Part shown: piece after piece, positions 10,718-22,224 of the stretch
How positions within the stretch are numbered: position 1 is the stretch's first letter
How the letters are laid out: the number at the start of each line of letters is the position of its first letter
Source of the DNA: Agapetus fuscipes
Taxonomy: Eukaryota; Arthropoda; Insecta; Trichoptera; Glossosomatidae
Direction of reading: 5' to 3'
Assembly (NCBI GenBank): GCA_951799405.1
Contig: OX637363.1
Location: forward strand, 2,108,001 to 2,172,000
DNA length: 64,000 nucleotides
Notes under the pieces: generated by a model
Database searches by the model: none
The model's input: the letters and a program-made list of their open reading frames with translations, nothing else
What the model was told of the DNA's origin: nothing
Position numbers and translations under genes: made by a program

Positions 10718-12036
10718 GGACACTTGCCTTTTTGTTTCTTATGCCCTCAAATCATGTCCTCGCCCTCGGGTGTAGTCGCCAGGCACATACAACCTGTAGC
10801 CTCCAGCAGGGTGGCACTGAGGTGAGGACACTTGCCTTTTTGTTTCTTATGCCCTCAAATCATGTCCTCGCCCTCGGGTGTAGTCGCCAGGCACATACAA
10901 CCTGTAGCCTCCAGCAGGGTGGCACTGAGGTGAGGACACTTGCCTTTTTGTTTCTTATGCCCTCAAATCATGTCCTCGCCCTCGGGTGTAGTCGCCAGGC
11001 ACATACAACCTGTAGCCTCCAGCAGGGTGGCACTGAGGTGAGGACACTTGCCTTTTTGTTTCTTATGCCCTCAAATCATGTCCTCGCCCTCGGGTGTAGT
11101 CGCCAGGCACATACAACCTGTAGCCTCCAGCAGGGTGGCACTGAGGTGAGGACACTTGCCTTTTTGTTTCTTATGCCCTCAAATCATGTCCTCGCCCTCG
11201 GGTGTAGTCGCCAGGCACATACAACCTGTAGCCTCCAGCAGGGTGGCACTGAGGTGAGGACACTTGCCTTTTTGTTTCTTATGCCCTCAAATCATGTCCT
11301 CGCCCTCGGGTGTAGTCGCCAGGCACATACAACCTGTAGCCTCCAGCAGGGTGGCACTGAGGTGAGGACACTTGCCTTTTTGTTTCTTATGCCCTCAAAT
11401 CATGTCCTCGCCCTCGGGTGTAGTCGCCAGGCACATACAACCTGTAGCCTCCAGCAGGGTGGCACTGAGGTGAGGACACTTGCCTTTTTGTTTCTTATGC
11501 CCTCAAATCATGTCCTCGCCCTCGGGTGTAGTCGCCAGGCACATACAACCTGTAGCCTCCAGCAGGGTGGCACTGAGGTGAGGACACTTGCCTTTTTGTT
11601 TCTTATGCCCTCAAATCATGTCCTCGCCCTCGGGTGTAGTCGCCAGGCACATACAACCTGTAGCCTCCAGCAGGGTGGCACTGAGGTGAGGACACTTGCC
11701 TTTTTGTTTCTTATGCCCTCAAATCATGTCCTCGCCCTCGGGTGTAGTCGCCAGGCACATACAACCTGTAGCCTCCAGCAGGGTGGCACTGAGGTGAGGA
11801 CACTTGCCTTTTTGTTTCTTATGCCCTCAAATCATGTCCTCGCCCTCGGGTGTAGTCGCCAGGCACATACAACCTGTAGCCTCCAGCAGGGTGGCACTGA
11901 GGTGAGGACACTTGCCTTTTTGTTTCTTATGCCCTCAAATCATGTCCTCGCCCTCGGGTGTAGTCGCCAGGCACATACAACCTGTAGCCTCCAGCAGGGT
12001 GGCACTGAGGTGAGGACACTTGCCTTTTTGTTTAAA
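10718..12036 (+). repeat. Minisatellite: 12 identical 108 bp units
   Basis: Units start at 10741 and recur every 108 bp to 12036, apparently without a base difference; a degenerate partial unit follows at 12037. Because 108 is divisible by three, the array gives a long spurious ORF of 36-residue repeats. That ORF has no recognisable domain, and its start and end fall in flanking DNA, so I do not call it a gene. The identity implies recent amplification or homogenisation. Confidence 0.95.
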
Positions 12037-12065
12037 ATGCCCTCATTTATTTCATGTGCCGATAA

Positions 12066-12225
12066 TCCATACCGTATCCTTAGTACGAGTTGCAAAACTT
12101 CAGAAAAGTAAAGTTTACGGAAAATATTAAAGAGTGATTTCTCCTAAAATCTGCCGTTTCTGTTTCTTACACTTTATGGTCTTAGCAAAAGAGTTACAGT
12201 GATGAAAAAAATCAAGTTCAAACAA
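12066..12225 (+). mobile_element. MITE-2 arm
   Basis: Runs from CCTTAGTACGAGTTGCAAAAC through AAAGAGTGATTTCTCC and CTGCCGTTTCTG to the TCAAGTTCAAAC block. A single arm, adjoining the minisatellite's right end. Confidence 0.6.
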
Positions 12226-12544
12226 AAATAAATTGCACAGAATCTGCACTCGACTTTCTTGCAAAAATTAACCCACTGTATGACGTATGTAAAGCTATAA
12301 TCACCTACCAGCTTTTGCAGTTTCAATGAAAATATAATATATCGATAATAAATCAATTTTATTCCACCGCGGTGTGTACCTGCATACCCGTGCGAATATG
12401 GAAATAGCCATATAAATTTTTAAGTGAATAAAAAATATTTGGATGATTTATTTGGTGAGCGCCGTTTTGTGTGAATCACACCTCAAGAGCCCTCTGCGAG
12501 GTTGGTCTTCTCTGGAAAAAGCGCCAATTACACAAGAAAGATCC
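12226..12544. other. Scraps only
   Basis: 12430-12500 resembles the B1-type SINE 3' end on the minus strand (TTTATTTGGTGAGCGCCGTTTTGTG, then CACACCTCAAGAGCCCT). Otherwise nothing recognised. Confidence 0.45.
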
Positions 12545-12575
12545 TCGACTCATAGGTTGGTATGAAGCTGACCTC
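12545..12575 (+). mobile_element. R1 head fragment
   Basis: CTCGACTCATAGGTTGGTATGAAGCTGACC matches the first 30 bp of R1, then stops where the antisense RTE element begins. Confidence 0.5.
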
Positions 12576-13260
12576 TGTACTGTACTGTACTGTATCCTGC
12601 CACCGTTTCATTAGGGGTGGCCGGTACCTCCGCAGATGCGCCTCCACTTTTTGCTGTCATCACCTTTTTCATACATACTCTTCTCTTATTCTCACTCTGC
12701 AGGATCCATTCTTTCGCAATCTCACCTATTTGGTCTAACCATTCTTTCCTCAGCCTTCCCCTTCCGCGCTTTCCTCTAACATTTCCTTTGTACACTTTCT
12801 TCGTTAGTTGTTCATCATCCATTCTTTCAAGATGTCTGAACCATCTCATCGTACTTTTTTGTACTTTCATTCTCATATTCTCTTTTATACCACACTCGTT
12901 CATCACTCAAGCATTACGTACTCTATCACTCAGTGTCTTTCCAGCCATTGCTCTCAGGTAAGCCATTTCAACCGTACTTACATACTTTACTCAGCTCACA
13001 TTCATTAAGCCTCACTTCCACCAACCAATATGCCATTGTGGACCGCCGATCTCATATTCTTCGTAAGTTTCCTATTCCTTGTAATGCTTCCAATCGTTTC
13101 CATTACACTTCTTCCTCTACTAGCGCGCTTTTCCAATTATTTCGTCAATTTCGCATTCGACTCAAACTTGCTTCCCAGATAATCAAATTCTTTCACGACC
13201 TCCACTCTTTTTTCATTCAGTCTTATCTCAATTTTCTCGCATTTCTCAGTCCTCCCAAAG
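12576..13260 (-). mobile_element. RTE-type LINE, 5'-truncated, ACAGT-tailed
   Basis: The minus strand encodes a decayed reverse-transcriptase C-terminal region: EFDYLGSKFES, SITRNRKLTKNMRSAVHNG, then MRWFRHLERM, GKRGRGRLRKEW and NKRRVCMKKVM. Several stops and frameshifts are present. The 3' end (low coordinates) carries CAGTACAGTACAG pentamers. The longest RTE coding fragment in the window. Confidence 0.8.
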
Positions 13261-13270
13261 TGTACAAAAT

Positions 13271-13460
13271 AATTCACTTTGTTAATGTCACCCCTGTTTC
13301 AAGGAAGGTCGGCAAGAGTTGCAGGTTTTATGTTCATTTGAGATTTGGTTTTAATTTGTAAGTACAAATTCAGCATTCGTAAGCGCGAACTTACACGTAC
13401 CTGTTTGTGGGCATGCATTTCATATTAGTTTTGAATGTTTATATTTCATTGCAACTTATA
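13271..13460 (+). mobile_element. R1 copy, 5'-truncated
   Basis: Begins at TTCACTTTGTTAATGTCACCCC and ends TTGCAACTTATATTCTAGATT. Confidence 0.7.
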
Positions 13461-13579
13461 TTCTAGATTATTATAGATGGTCATTGAACCCTTCTGTATG
13501 CAAACTAGGACTTTGTATGGTGGGTAAACTTTTTAGTTATATTTTGAAAAAGTAACGATTGATTATTATTGGTATTTAT

Positions 13580-14740
13580 AAAATTTTAAGAATCGCAGCC
13601 TTTTATCTATTTTTAACCCTTTGACTACCAAGAAAATTGCTAATACATTTTGTATGGAAATTTTTCACTTTGTATGGCGGCTATACTTTTGATTCATTTT
13701 TTGGAAAAAATAATGATGGCAATATATAGGTTATTATTATTGTTTTACATTTGCCCTACATTATTTTTTTATTAACCCTCTAACTGCCGAGGATTTTTCC
13801 ATTATTTTTTTCTTTTATATGGCAACTCCCTAAACCGAGATTATGATGAAGAAATGATTATAATTATTAGATAGCACTATTATATAAATGGATTCACAAA
13901 AAATTTAAGAAAAATCGTCGGAGCCGTTTTTGAGAAAATCGCATTTTAAATTTTCAGCTCTTGGGAAGCCATCTTGAATTTTCAAAAAAGTAAAAAAATT
14001 TTTATTATGAATTAAAGTGATAAGCTTGTTCTTTCTATCAAATCTAAAACAAATTTAAATATCTTGCATTTTAATAGGTTTTTGTAATATTTTCGATTTA
14101 AAATTTCAGGTCGTGTAAACGGTGCTTTATATTTATTTTTTCAAAAAAATTTTTTTGTTAACTTGTAGAAATTTATGTTGTCCATAATATTGTAGAACAT
14201 TATATTTTTGTTAACCCCTTAACTTTCGAGAAAATCACAATCGTTTGTTTTTTTCATATGGCAGCCCATAGACACAGATTAGTAAGAGTGTTGCCATAAC
14301 TAATTTATTAAGTTAAAAATTAATTAGTGGCAACTCTGAAAATTTAAGAAAAATTCTTGGAGCCGTTTTTGAGAAAAGTGCAATTTTATGTTTTTTTTGT
14401 ATGGCAGCCATCTTAAATTTTCAAGTTGGTGTAATGCCATGTTATGCATACTTAATACATGTCCAAAAAAGTTGATGTAGCCAAAATTTGGTATCTCTAA
14501 GTCTTATACTTTGGAAAGTGACACACACACATACATACATACATACATACATACATACATACATACATACATACATACATACATACATACATACATACAG
14601 ACGGACGTTTTTGAAAGGTAGTGTTTTTTGGCATGTCCTGCACCAGGACAACTCATTTCCGTGAAAACCTCGAAATTTTTTTTTCACACCAAATCATAAC
14701 TTTCTTTTATAGCCTTCGGCTATAGCAAGAAAGTAAAAAT
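13580..14740 (+). repeat. 1.15 kb dispersed non-coding repeat, copy 1
   Basis: Closely matches 20320-21468 in the same orientation. It contains three degenerate internal blocks of the form AACCCYTTRACT...GAGAAAAT, the phrase GAGCCGTTTTTGAGAAAA twice, a (CATA)n tract, and ends in a TATAGCC-TTC-GGCTATA hairpin flanked by ACTTTCTT/AAGAAAGT. No coding capacity. Element class unknown; a Helitron-like end is possible, but no CTRR terminus follows the hairpin. Confidence 0.8.
14519..14598 (+). repeat. (CATA)n microsatellite
   Basis: A short CA run followed by about 18 CATA units inside the 1.15 kb repeat. Longer than in the copy at 21270. Confidence 0.95.
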
Positions 14741-14879
14741 CCACAAAGTAAAAAAATACATTTAAAACAAGACAACATTACGTATTTCACCATTGATACC
14801 ATGCAGTCTACTTTGTAATCAGTTTTGCTTCATTTAAAAAGGGAAACCGATGGGAATCGAGTTATTTGGCACTCTTCGA

Positions 14880-15150
14880 CACTGTAGGGTATTATAACAT
14901 TTGTTGTAGTGCCGCAAAGGTATTTATTAGCTTGATCGTCGCTACAAAGCGCCAATACTCATGCAAGACCCAGTTGCTGCAAGGCTGGATGGACCTTTAG
15001 TGCCCGGCCTTGGTAAAGATTTTATGAATTTTTCAACCCAACAAAGAGCGTATTTGAAAATATAAATGGTATTTTTTGTGCTCCGCCGGGATTCGAGCCC
15101 ACAACCTTCCATTTACGTGTCCGAAATGTTGCCACTGTATTACAGACCAG
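14880..15150 (-). mobile_element. SINE-B copy, B2-type 3' end
   Basis: Minus strand: tRNA-like head at the right (GGGATTCGAGCCC is the complement of box B), body with TTGAAAAATTC, and the GCGGCACTACAACAA 3' segment at the left. Confidence 0.75.
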
Positions 15151-15453
15151 TTAAAAATTAAAAATTAAAACTAGATATAGTTAGGTTATAAGTTATAACT
15201 GATTAGAACTGATTATTATTTTCTACAGACGGTCTTTAATGTTTTTTTTTACAATTTAGAAATCGTTACAATTTTTTACAAATTAACAAAAATATTAATT
15301 TTAACTTGTCAAGTATTTTGACAAAAAACTTCATTTAAAATTTTGTACATTTTCGAAAAGCTTTCATTTTTGTAAAAAAAGTTGTTTTTCCTATTTGTAT
15401 AAAGCTTTTGTTGTGTAAACTCAATCAAAACTGTAATTTGTTGGTATTTTTGT

Positions 15454-16336
15454 TCCTTGACTTATAGGTTGGTGTGTGGCTGAACACCCATGCTGTAGAA
15501 AATGGTTCACTTTGCCAATGTCACCCCTGTTTCAAGGAAGATCGGCAGTAGTTGCAGAGTGTATATTCATTTTAGATTCAGTTTTTTATATTGTAAGTCC
15601 ACATGCGGCATGCTTAAGGCGTCTTATAAAGCTAAATCTGCTGGTTTTGTTTCTTACACTTTATGGTCTTAGCAAAAATAGTTACAGTATTAAAAAAAAA
15701 AATCAAGCATGTTTATTAATTTTTTATCTTAATTATATAGTTTAAACTAAATATATAACTGAAGAATTGTCACCACAAAAAAATATTAAAAACACGTTTT
15801 TTCACAATTTTAGCGTATTTTTTGTGATGCTCTATTTTGGAAGGTTTTTTTTCTTTTTAATTACAGAACTTTACATTGTTTAGCGCCCGTACTTAACTTT
15901 TTTTACAATATCAAGAGTTTTTGAGTAAATATGGAAAAACTGAAACTTCTTAATGAATTAAATTCAAATGAAATCAAAGAACACAGTTTTTTAACAGCGC
16001 TAAACAATGTATAGTTCTGTAATTAAAAAGAAGAAATATATTTTCAAAATACAGCACACACGCAAAAAAAAAACGCTTAAAATGTGAACAAAAAACTGTT
16101 TTTTTTAATATTTTTTTGTGGTGGCAATTTTTAAGTTCAATATTTTCTTCAAACTTTGTATTTAATTAAGATAAAAAATTAATAAGCATGCTTCATTTTT
16201 TTCATTAATGTTACTATTTTGCTAAGGCCATAAATTGTAAGAAACAAAAACTCATGCATGTCTGCTTGTGAAAATGCGTACAATGTGAATCTTTAATGTT
16301 ATATATACATATTTGCAACTTAGATTGGATTAGATT
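15454..16336 (+). mobile_element. R1 copy split by MITE-2
   Basis: R1 runs 15454-15618 and resumes at 16251 (CTCATGCATGTCTGCTTGTG), ending with GATTGGATTAGATT at 16336. The 630 bp between is a MITE-2 insertion. Confidence 0.75.
15619..16250. mobile_element. MITE-2, most complete copy, inside R1
   Basis: Arms of about 200-290 bp are inverted: GTTTCTTACACTTTATGGTC with TCAAGCATG at the left and GGCCATAAATTGTAAGAAAC at the right. The inner AGAACTTTACATTGTTTAGCGCC pairs with GGCGCTAAACAATGTATAGTTCT-like sequence. No transposase. Confidence 0.75.
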
Positions 16337-16534
16337 TTCCTCTTCATGGTAATTCAAATCTCAAATATTCTTGTATAATGTTATACAAGTTCATGTAATT
16401 CATATAAAATCATCACTGAACTGAATAATTTCGAACATTTTTTTTGGTCAGGTGTTTGCGCCAAATAATGTACGAATTTTGAAAAGAAAGTTGTCTTCAT
16501 AAATGGTTAAAATTTCTTTGATGCTGTAGAGATG

Positions 16535-16735
16535 TCTCCCGTGATCCGTTCTCGTGGTTTGTGGGAGCTGGAGCTTCCGGATGTTTCATCCATCTTAAAA
16601 GAAGCCCATAGTAGACATGCACGAAACATCGGGAAAACCACGATCACCATAAACCACGGCCACGGCAACAGATCCCGGAAAACATCTCTCCGGCATCATC
16701 TGCCGGCCGCGCAAACCTAAAACTAAAATTTCTTT
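16535..16735. mobile_element. Foldback-4 copy, degenerate
   Basis: Contains GGGAGCTGGAGCTTCCGGATG, CAACAGATCCCGGAAAACAT and CTGCCGGCCGCGCAAACCTAAAAC, shared with 60085-60340. Central palindrome partly decayed. Short ORFs here are incidental. Confidence 0.65.
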
Positions 16736-16739
16736 GTGA

Positions 16740-17706
16740 GCGTTTAATTTTTTTTGTATGAGATAATAATCTAAAAACGCTGGCACAAAACGCAATGTAA
16801 AATCGAAATAGGAGCGAGATTATTCCAATCAAATTTTTACTCACGTTGAAATCCTTTTCATATGAATAATATTATATCCAATATTAGAACTTTCAATAAA
16901 AACAGCGTCCCGCCGCGTCGTCCCGCCTACTTTTGCCGATTGGTACGATTGATTTATGGTTGATCTTTTTTGGCTGTTAAGTAGATAATATTACTTGTTG
17001 ATTATCAGTTATGCTTGGTAGGTACTTATACTTTTAATACCTACCTGTCTGCCAGCATCTGTTAAAAATAAACTGTCAAAAACCCTACAAATACTTAAAT
17101 AAATAACAAATAATGAAAACATAATATTTAAATATTTTATACACAGAAAGTTTAAATTTTAATTGTGATTATCACGTATACCTACATCATAAATTATCAA
17201 AGAAAAATAATTTGCATAAAATGTCATGAGCTTATAATACAAATAACTAAAACTTTTAAAAGCTTGAACGAGACGTTTGTTGTGCTCACTTCTTTTCTGA
17301 GCAGTTGGCAAATAATTACATGTGTCGGAGAGCAGCCATCTTGCCCATAACGCATCTACATTACGCATCTACAATATTTGTGATTCAAGTAAACAATTCG
17401 CCAACTGCATACAACTCTAGATTTAATGATTCATTCTCTCGGCAAATATTCTCCAATTCCAAAAGAGTAACACTGTGTGCACAGTGCATTTTATTTTGTT
17501 CTGGCATAAATACGTTAGCTTTTGATTGGTTGAAAATACAAACGTAAAGGGCTGAGTCAGGCCATCCAAATGAAAATTTAAAATATTTTTTCTTGGATTA
17601 CATAGTTAGATTATTATACAACATTCATTTTAAATATAATACTTTTCTTAAAGAGTTATAAGGTATAGGACTGAAGTCCTAAGCCTCGATCCGCGCGGAT
17701 ATTAAT
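16740..17706. other. No gene seen
   Basis: Nearly 1 kb without a recognised repeat or gene, one of the few unique-looking stretches. Small ORFs at 17165-17547 have no recognisable motif. Confidence 0.45.
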
Positions 17707-17937
17707 GTATGAAGTTGTTGGCTCTCCACTTATACTGTAAAAATGGTTCACTTTGCCAATGTCACCCCTTTTTCAGGGAAGGTCGGCAAGAGTTGCAGGG
17801 CTTATGTTCATTTGAGATTAGGTTTTTATTTTTTAGATCACATGCGGCATGTGTGAGCGCGAAATTATGCGTGTATGATTGTGGGAATGAATCTCAAATG
17901 ATACATATCATTGCAACTTAGATTAAGATTTAGATTT
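17707..17937 (+). mobile_element. R1 copy
   Basis: Head diverged (TATGAAGTTGTTGGCTCTCC), body typical from AATGGTTCACTTTGCC, tail AGATTAAGATTTAGATTT. Confidence 0.7.
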
Positions 17938-18387
17938 AAACTTCTTAAGCTATCTGCCTGTCAAACGTTTTTTTAAAAACGTTTTCTATATAAATAGCTG
18001 CACTAATAGGTAGGTATGTACGATAACAATCAAACATTGGTTTGGAATAGCTTTGGAACGATCAATTCGTATTTTTATACGTTAGTTATAAAAGTTTTAT
18101 TTATATTTCGAAGAAATAATAACTGCATGAATGCTAGAAGAGCGCATCAATTTTAAATAAAGAATTATAGTATTTAAGAAAGGGATAGTAGAGCACAGGG
18201 GCGTAGGTACTGGAAGTAATTTTTGAAAAAAATTGAAAATAACAAATTGAAAGAATGCACTTCCTTGACTAATATGTAGGTTTCCAATATCACGACCGTT
18301 GCCCACCGTTATCACAACTCCTTTAAGTTTAACTCTTTTGAGTGTCAAGGCCAATACTCGTGTGAGGTTTGGTTTAATTTGTAGACA
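17938..18387. other. No gene seen
   Basis: No supported feature. Confidence 0.35.
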
Positions 18388-18895
18388 AGTCCGTTTGATA
18401 GTTCAGATGATAGAGGGATTACATTCCATTCCGAAAGCTTGAATTCGAACCCCACCGAGGGTGTCAGAAATGCTTGCGTGTTTCAGTGATTATTTGCCTT
18501 CACACGAAATGAGAGCCCCCTCAATTTCCAAACCTCTTCTTTTCGAATTAGTAAATTTGATCTTAAAAGGCACCTTTTCTACGCTATTTGTGTTTGAAAA
18601 CACGAAAAAAGACATTTCACTCCACTCTAGTACACATCTGCGCTTCATTATTCTTCTTTCAAGTTCACCTGTCCTTCTTCCATCTTTTTCATATTTTTAG
18701 ATTTCAAGCCCCAAAATAAAATACCGGCAATGTTTATTCAGCTTTCACAAGAAATGAGTACTAGCCCTCTTGGAAGCTGGGAAACCCCCACATCAACTTA
18801 AATGGTTGGCATAAGGCTGGCCCCCTTCCCTGTAAAAAAATATAGGGTCTACTCGCCACATGCAAGGAGTTCATCATATGTGTAGCTTCGTAGTT
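18388..18895 (+). mobile_element. SINE-A copy with internal insertion
   Basis: Diverged tRNA-like head (GATAGTTCAGATGATAGAG, box B TTCGAACCCCACC), interrupted near 18488-18705 by foreign sequence, then the body from AAAATAAAATACCGGC to GTGTAGCTTCGTAG. Confidence 0.65.
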
Positions 18896-18898
18896 CAA

Positions 18899-18946
18899 TA
18901 TGTGTAAGCGTCAACGTACATGTACTTGTATATGGGCATCTATCTA
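18899..18946 (+). mobile_element. R1 fragment
   Basis: ATGTGTAAGCGTCAACGTACATG to GGGCATC: a middle-to-3' R1 piece abutting the next, inverted copy. Confidence 0.5.
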
Positions 18947-19166
18947 TTATCTAAGTTGCAAATATATTCACATTTAAGTTTCACATACAGGCACATGTAG
19001 GTTTGCGACTAGACATTTTGCATGTGTACATAAAAATAAGATAAAACCTCACATGAAAATAAACCTTGCAACTCCTGCCACTTTTCCCTCAAACCGTTGG
19101 GGCTTTGAAAAAAGTGATCATTTTTTTCATTGCGGGGTCAGCCTTACACGAACCTATCAGTCAAGT
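18947..19166 (-). mobile_element. R1 copy, CTCACATG subfamily
   Basis: From ATCTAAGTTGCAAATATATTC to GAACCTATCAGTCAAG. Carries the AACCTCACATGAA variant seen at 33716 and 52268. Confidence 0.7.
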
Positions 19167-20044
19167 AGCATGCATTAAATATAAGCCATGAATGTCAGTA
19201 TATCTTTGCAACTCATTAAATAAAATTATTATAAACGTCACGTTGGATGTACACGATGAGAATGTCTCAAAAGTTGGATGGATGGATATAATGATAATAA
19301 AGAATGTTCATTTCTGCGGTGTTGACAATTTCTTTTTAAGATGGTAAAAGGTATCATTCTTAATAAAAGAAAAAAAAACTTTTGTTCACTTTTATGACAC
19401 GGCGCCCCTGAGTCAAAAATAATTTGTCCTTGGGTTAAATGTCGTAGTTTTAGAAGGATCTTTTTTTTCTCTTGCTATCTCTGTTTATTTCTCGGCAAAT
19501 AAATGAGAAGAACAATATCGTCTCCGAAAAGCTTTTGGCGTGCTATGTCACATACACAAAAAAGATCGGGTCATAAAAAAATGTTGTATAGCATTTAAAA
19601 ATTTAATGTTTTGTTTTATAAGACTATGGCATTTTATGCACAATATTTGTTTTTGGTTTTTCTATCAGCATACCCTGAGCTCCACATAATATTGTGTATG
19701 GAACACTGCATCTTTGATTTATTAGATTATTTATAATCAACGTAGGTATCACCATGTAGGTATGATAAATAAAAGAGCCATGAAGTCAGTAGGTACATCT
19801 AAAGTACCGGTATTCTATTTTAAAATATCGATAAGTTATTCCTATCCTATATTACTATCGATTTATCAATATTGGAGTATCAAAAACGATATTTATTTTC
19901 CTACATACGAGTATATTTAAAAAAAATGCGCCTCAGAAAATATTGATTTGAAGTTTATCGCTATTTTTTGTAATTTGCCCATCCCACAAATCCCCCAAGG
20001 GCTGGGCAAATATCGATACATTAACTACAATTTACGTTATTTAA
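19167..20044. other. Mostly unassigned
   Basis: A short plus-strand R1 3' scrap lies at about 19168-19215 (GCATGCATTAAATATAAGCC to TTTGCAACTC). The rest is AT-rich with repeated ATCGAT words near 19830-19900; nothing coding. Confidence 0.4.
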
Positions 20045-20245
20045 ACAAGCTCAAGTTCGAACCCCGCCATATCCTCGACGATAACTTTGACCCTGATTCA
20101 ACACATGTCATTGTGTAGGTAATTATTAATAAAGAACCCCATCAAAGTATAAACTACCCATTTAATTATTTATTGATGATGTTTATACCTGTTTCTGGCG
20201 AGGCAAGAAAGTTTGGTAAATTGAATTACTCTTCAAAAATGTCTT
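20045..20245 (+). mobile_element. SINE-C copy, degenerate
   Basis: Carries the box-B-like AAGTTCGAACCCCGCC, then CTTTGACCCTG, an AT-rich palindromic centre and CCTGTTTCTGGCGAGGCA...CTCTTC, matching 21731-22006 and 51312-51558. Confidence 0.6.
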
Positions 20246-20319
20246 TAACAAAACAAAAATTTATTTAAGAAAACGATTGAAAGATTTTTTTTTTGTAATA
20301 GTTAATAAATGATTATAAA

Positions 20320-21468
20320 GGGTATTTATTCAATTTTAGGAATCGCAGCCTTTTATCTATTTTTAACCCTTTGACTACCAAGAAAATTGCTAATACATTT
20401 TGTATGGAAAATTTTCACTTTGTATGGCGGCTATACTTTTGATTCACTTTTTGGAAAAAATAATGATGACAATATATAGGTTATTATTATTGTTTTACAT
20501 TTGTCCTACATTATTTTTTTATTAACCCTCTAACTGCCGAGAATTTTTCCATTCTTTTTTTCTTTTATATAGCAACTCCCTAAACCGAGATTATGATGAA
20601 GAAATGATTATAATTATTAGATAGCACTATTATATAAATTGATTCACACAAAATTTTAGAAAAATCGTCGGAGCCGTTTTTGAGAAAATCGCATTTTAAA
20701 TTTTCAGCTCTTCGGAAGCCATCTTGAATTTTCAAAAAAGTAAAAAAAAAGTGATTACGAATGAAGTGATAATCTTGTTCTTTCTATCGAATCTAAAACA
20801 AATTTAAGTATCTAGCATTTTATTAGGTTTATGTAATATTTTCGATTTAAAATTTCAGGTCGTGTAAACGGTGCTTTATATTTATTTTTTCAAAAATTTT
20901 TTTTTGTAAATTTATATAAATTTATAGTGTCAATAATATTGTAAAATATTATATTTTTGTTACCCCCTGAACTTTCGAGAAAATCACAATCGTTTGTTTT
21001 TTTCATATGGCAGCCCATAAACACAGATTAGTAAGAGTGTTGCCATAGCTAATTTATTAAGTTAAAAATTAATTAATGGCAATTCTGAAAATTTAAGAAA
21101 AATTCTTGGAGCCGTTTTTGAGAAAAGTGCAATTTTATGGTTTTTTTGTATGGTAGCCATCTTGAATTTTCAAGTTGGTGTAATGCCATGTTATTCATAC
21201 TTAATACGTGTCCAAAAAAGTTGATGTAGCCAAAATTTGGTATCTCTAGGTCTTATACTTTGGAAAGTGACACACACACATACATACATACATACATACA
21301 TACATACATACATACATACATACATACATACAGACGGACGTTTTTGAAAGATAGTGTTTTTTGGCATGTCCTGCACCAGGACAATTCATTTCCGTGAAAA
21401 CCTCGAATTTTTTTTTTCACACCAAATCATAACTTTCTTTATAGCCTTCGGCTATAGCAAGAAAGTAA
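20320..21468 (+). repeat. 1.15 kb dispersed non-coding repeat, copy 2
   Basis: Same layout as 13580-14740, with few substitutions and a shorter (CATA)n. Ends in the same terminal hairpin (TATAGCCTTCGGCTATA). A MITE-2 arm follows directly. Confidence 0.8.
21270..21332 (+). repeat. (CATA)n microsatellite
   Basis: CA run plus about 13 CATA units within the 1.15 kb repeat. Confidence 0.95.
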
Positions 21469-21470
21469 AA

Positions 21471-21562
21471 ATCGGCAGATTTTGGGGGAAATCACTCTTT
21501 AATAATTGCCGTAAACTTTACATTACTCAAGTTTTGCAACTCGTACTAAGGGTACTGATGTC
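21471..21562 (-). mobile_element. MITE-2 terminal arm
   Basis: CGGCAGATTTTGGGGGAAATCACTC through GTTTTGCAACTCGTACTAAGGGTACTG: the inverse of the arm at 12066. It suggests an element end reading CAGTACCCTTAGTACGAG. Confidence 0.6.
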
Positions 21563-21604
21563 GTGGCGTAACACCCTGTGAGTAGTAGTATAAAGCTCTT
21601 TAAA

Positions 21605-22121
21605 GTAATCTAAGCTGCAAAGATATTAAATATTGGAGATTTACATTATATGCATTCTCACAAATAGACACGTATAAGTTCACGCATGCACATGCCGCAT
21701 GTGAACCTACAACATAAAATCTCAAATAAATGTCGGGGTTATAGCCGCGGGGGCCAAGAGGGCTGATCTTTCTAGCGTGTTTCGAATGGAACAACGCTGG
21801 TTCGATCCCCGCTTGGGTCACTTGACTTTAACTTTGACCCTGGTACAACAGATGTTATTGGGTAATTATTATTTAATAATTCATTAATAATAAACAATAA
21901 TGAATTATTAAATGATGATATTAATACCTGTTTCTGGCCAGGCAGAATAGGTTGGTGAATTGCATTCCTCTTCACATTTTTTTTTTTTTTTTAATTAAAT
22001 TAAATTAAATAAACACCCTGCAAGTCTTGCCGACCTTCCCTGAAGCAGGGTTGACATTGGCAGAGTGAACCATTTTCTATAGCTTGGGTGGTAATCCGCA
22101 TACCAACCTATAAGTTAAGGA
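21605..22121 (-). mobile_element. R1 copy split by SINE-C
   Basis: R1 minus 21605-21730, then 22007-22121 (ACCCTGCAAGTCTTGCCG to CCTATAAG). The two halves fit together around a SINE-C insertion. Confidence 0.75.
21731..22006 (+). mobile_element. SINE-C, most complete copy
   Basis: tRNA-like head GGTTATAGCCGCGGGGGCC with box-B-like GGTTCGATCCCC about 60 bp on; body with CTTTGACCCTGGTACAACAG, a palindromic AATAATTCATTAATAAT centre, and TTCCTCTTCAC before a T-rich tail. AAATAAA flanks both sides (21724-21730 and 22007-22013), though the right side is low-complexity. Confidence 0.65.
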
Positions 22122-22224
22122 ACATTCACAATAAATTACATGTTTACAAATAAGTCTAATATTGACATTTTGTGCATTTTTTTAAGATTTACAAATCTAG
22201 CTATAGAGTTTCTCCCAGCGCCAG

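Noticed and set aside
10732..12111. 459-codon ORF of 36-residue repeats
   Set aside because: An artefact of a 108 bp tandem unit divisible by three; start and end lie in flanking DNA and the peptide has no known domain.
14519..14598. CRISPR-like regular repeat
   Set aside because: A simple CATA microsatellite with no spacers.
14700..14740. Helitron 3' terminus from the terminal hairpin
   Set aside because: The hairpin is strong but is not followed by CTRR, and no 5' TC end was seen.
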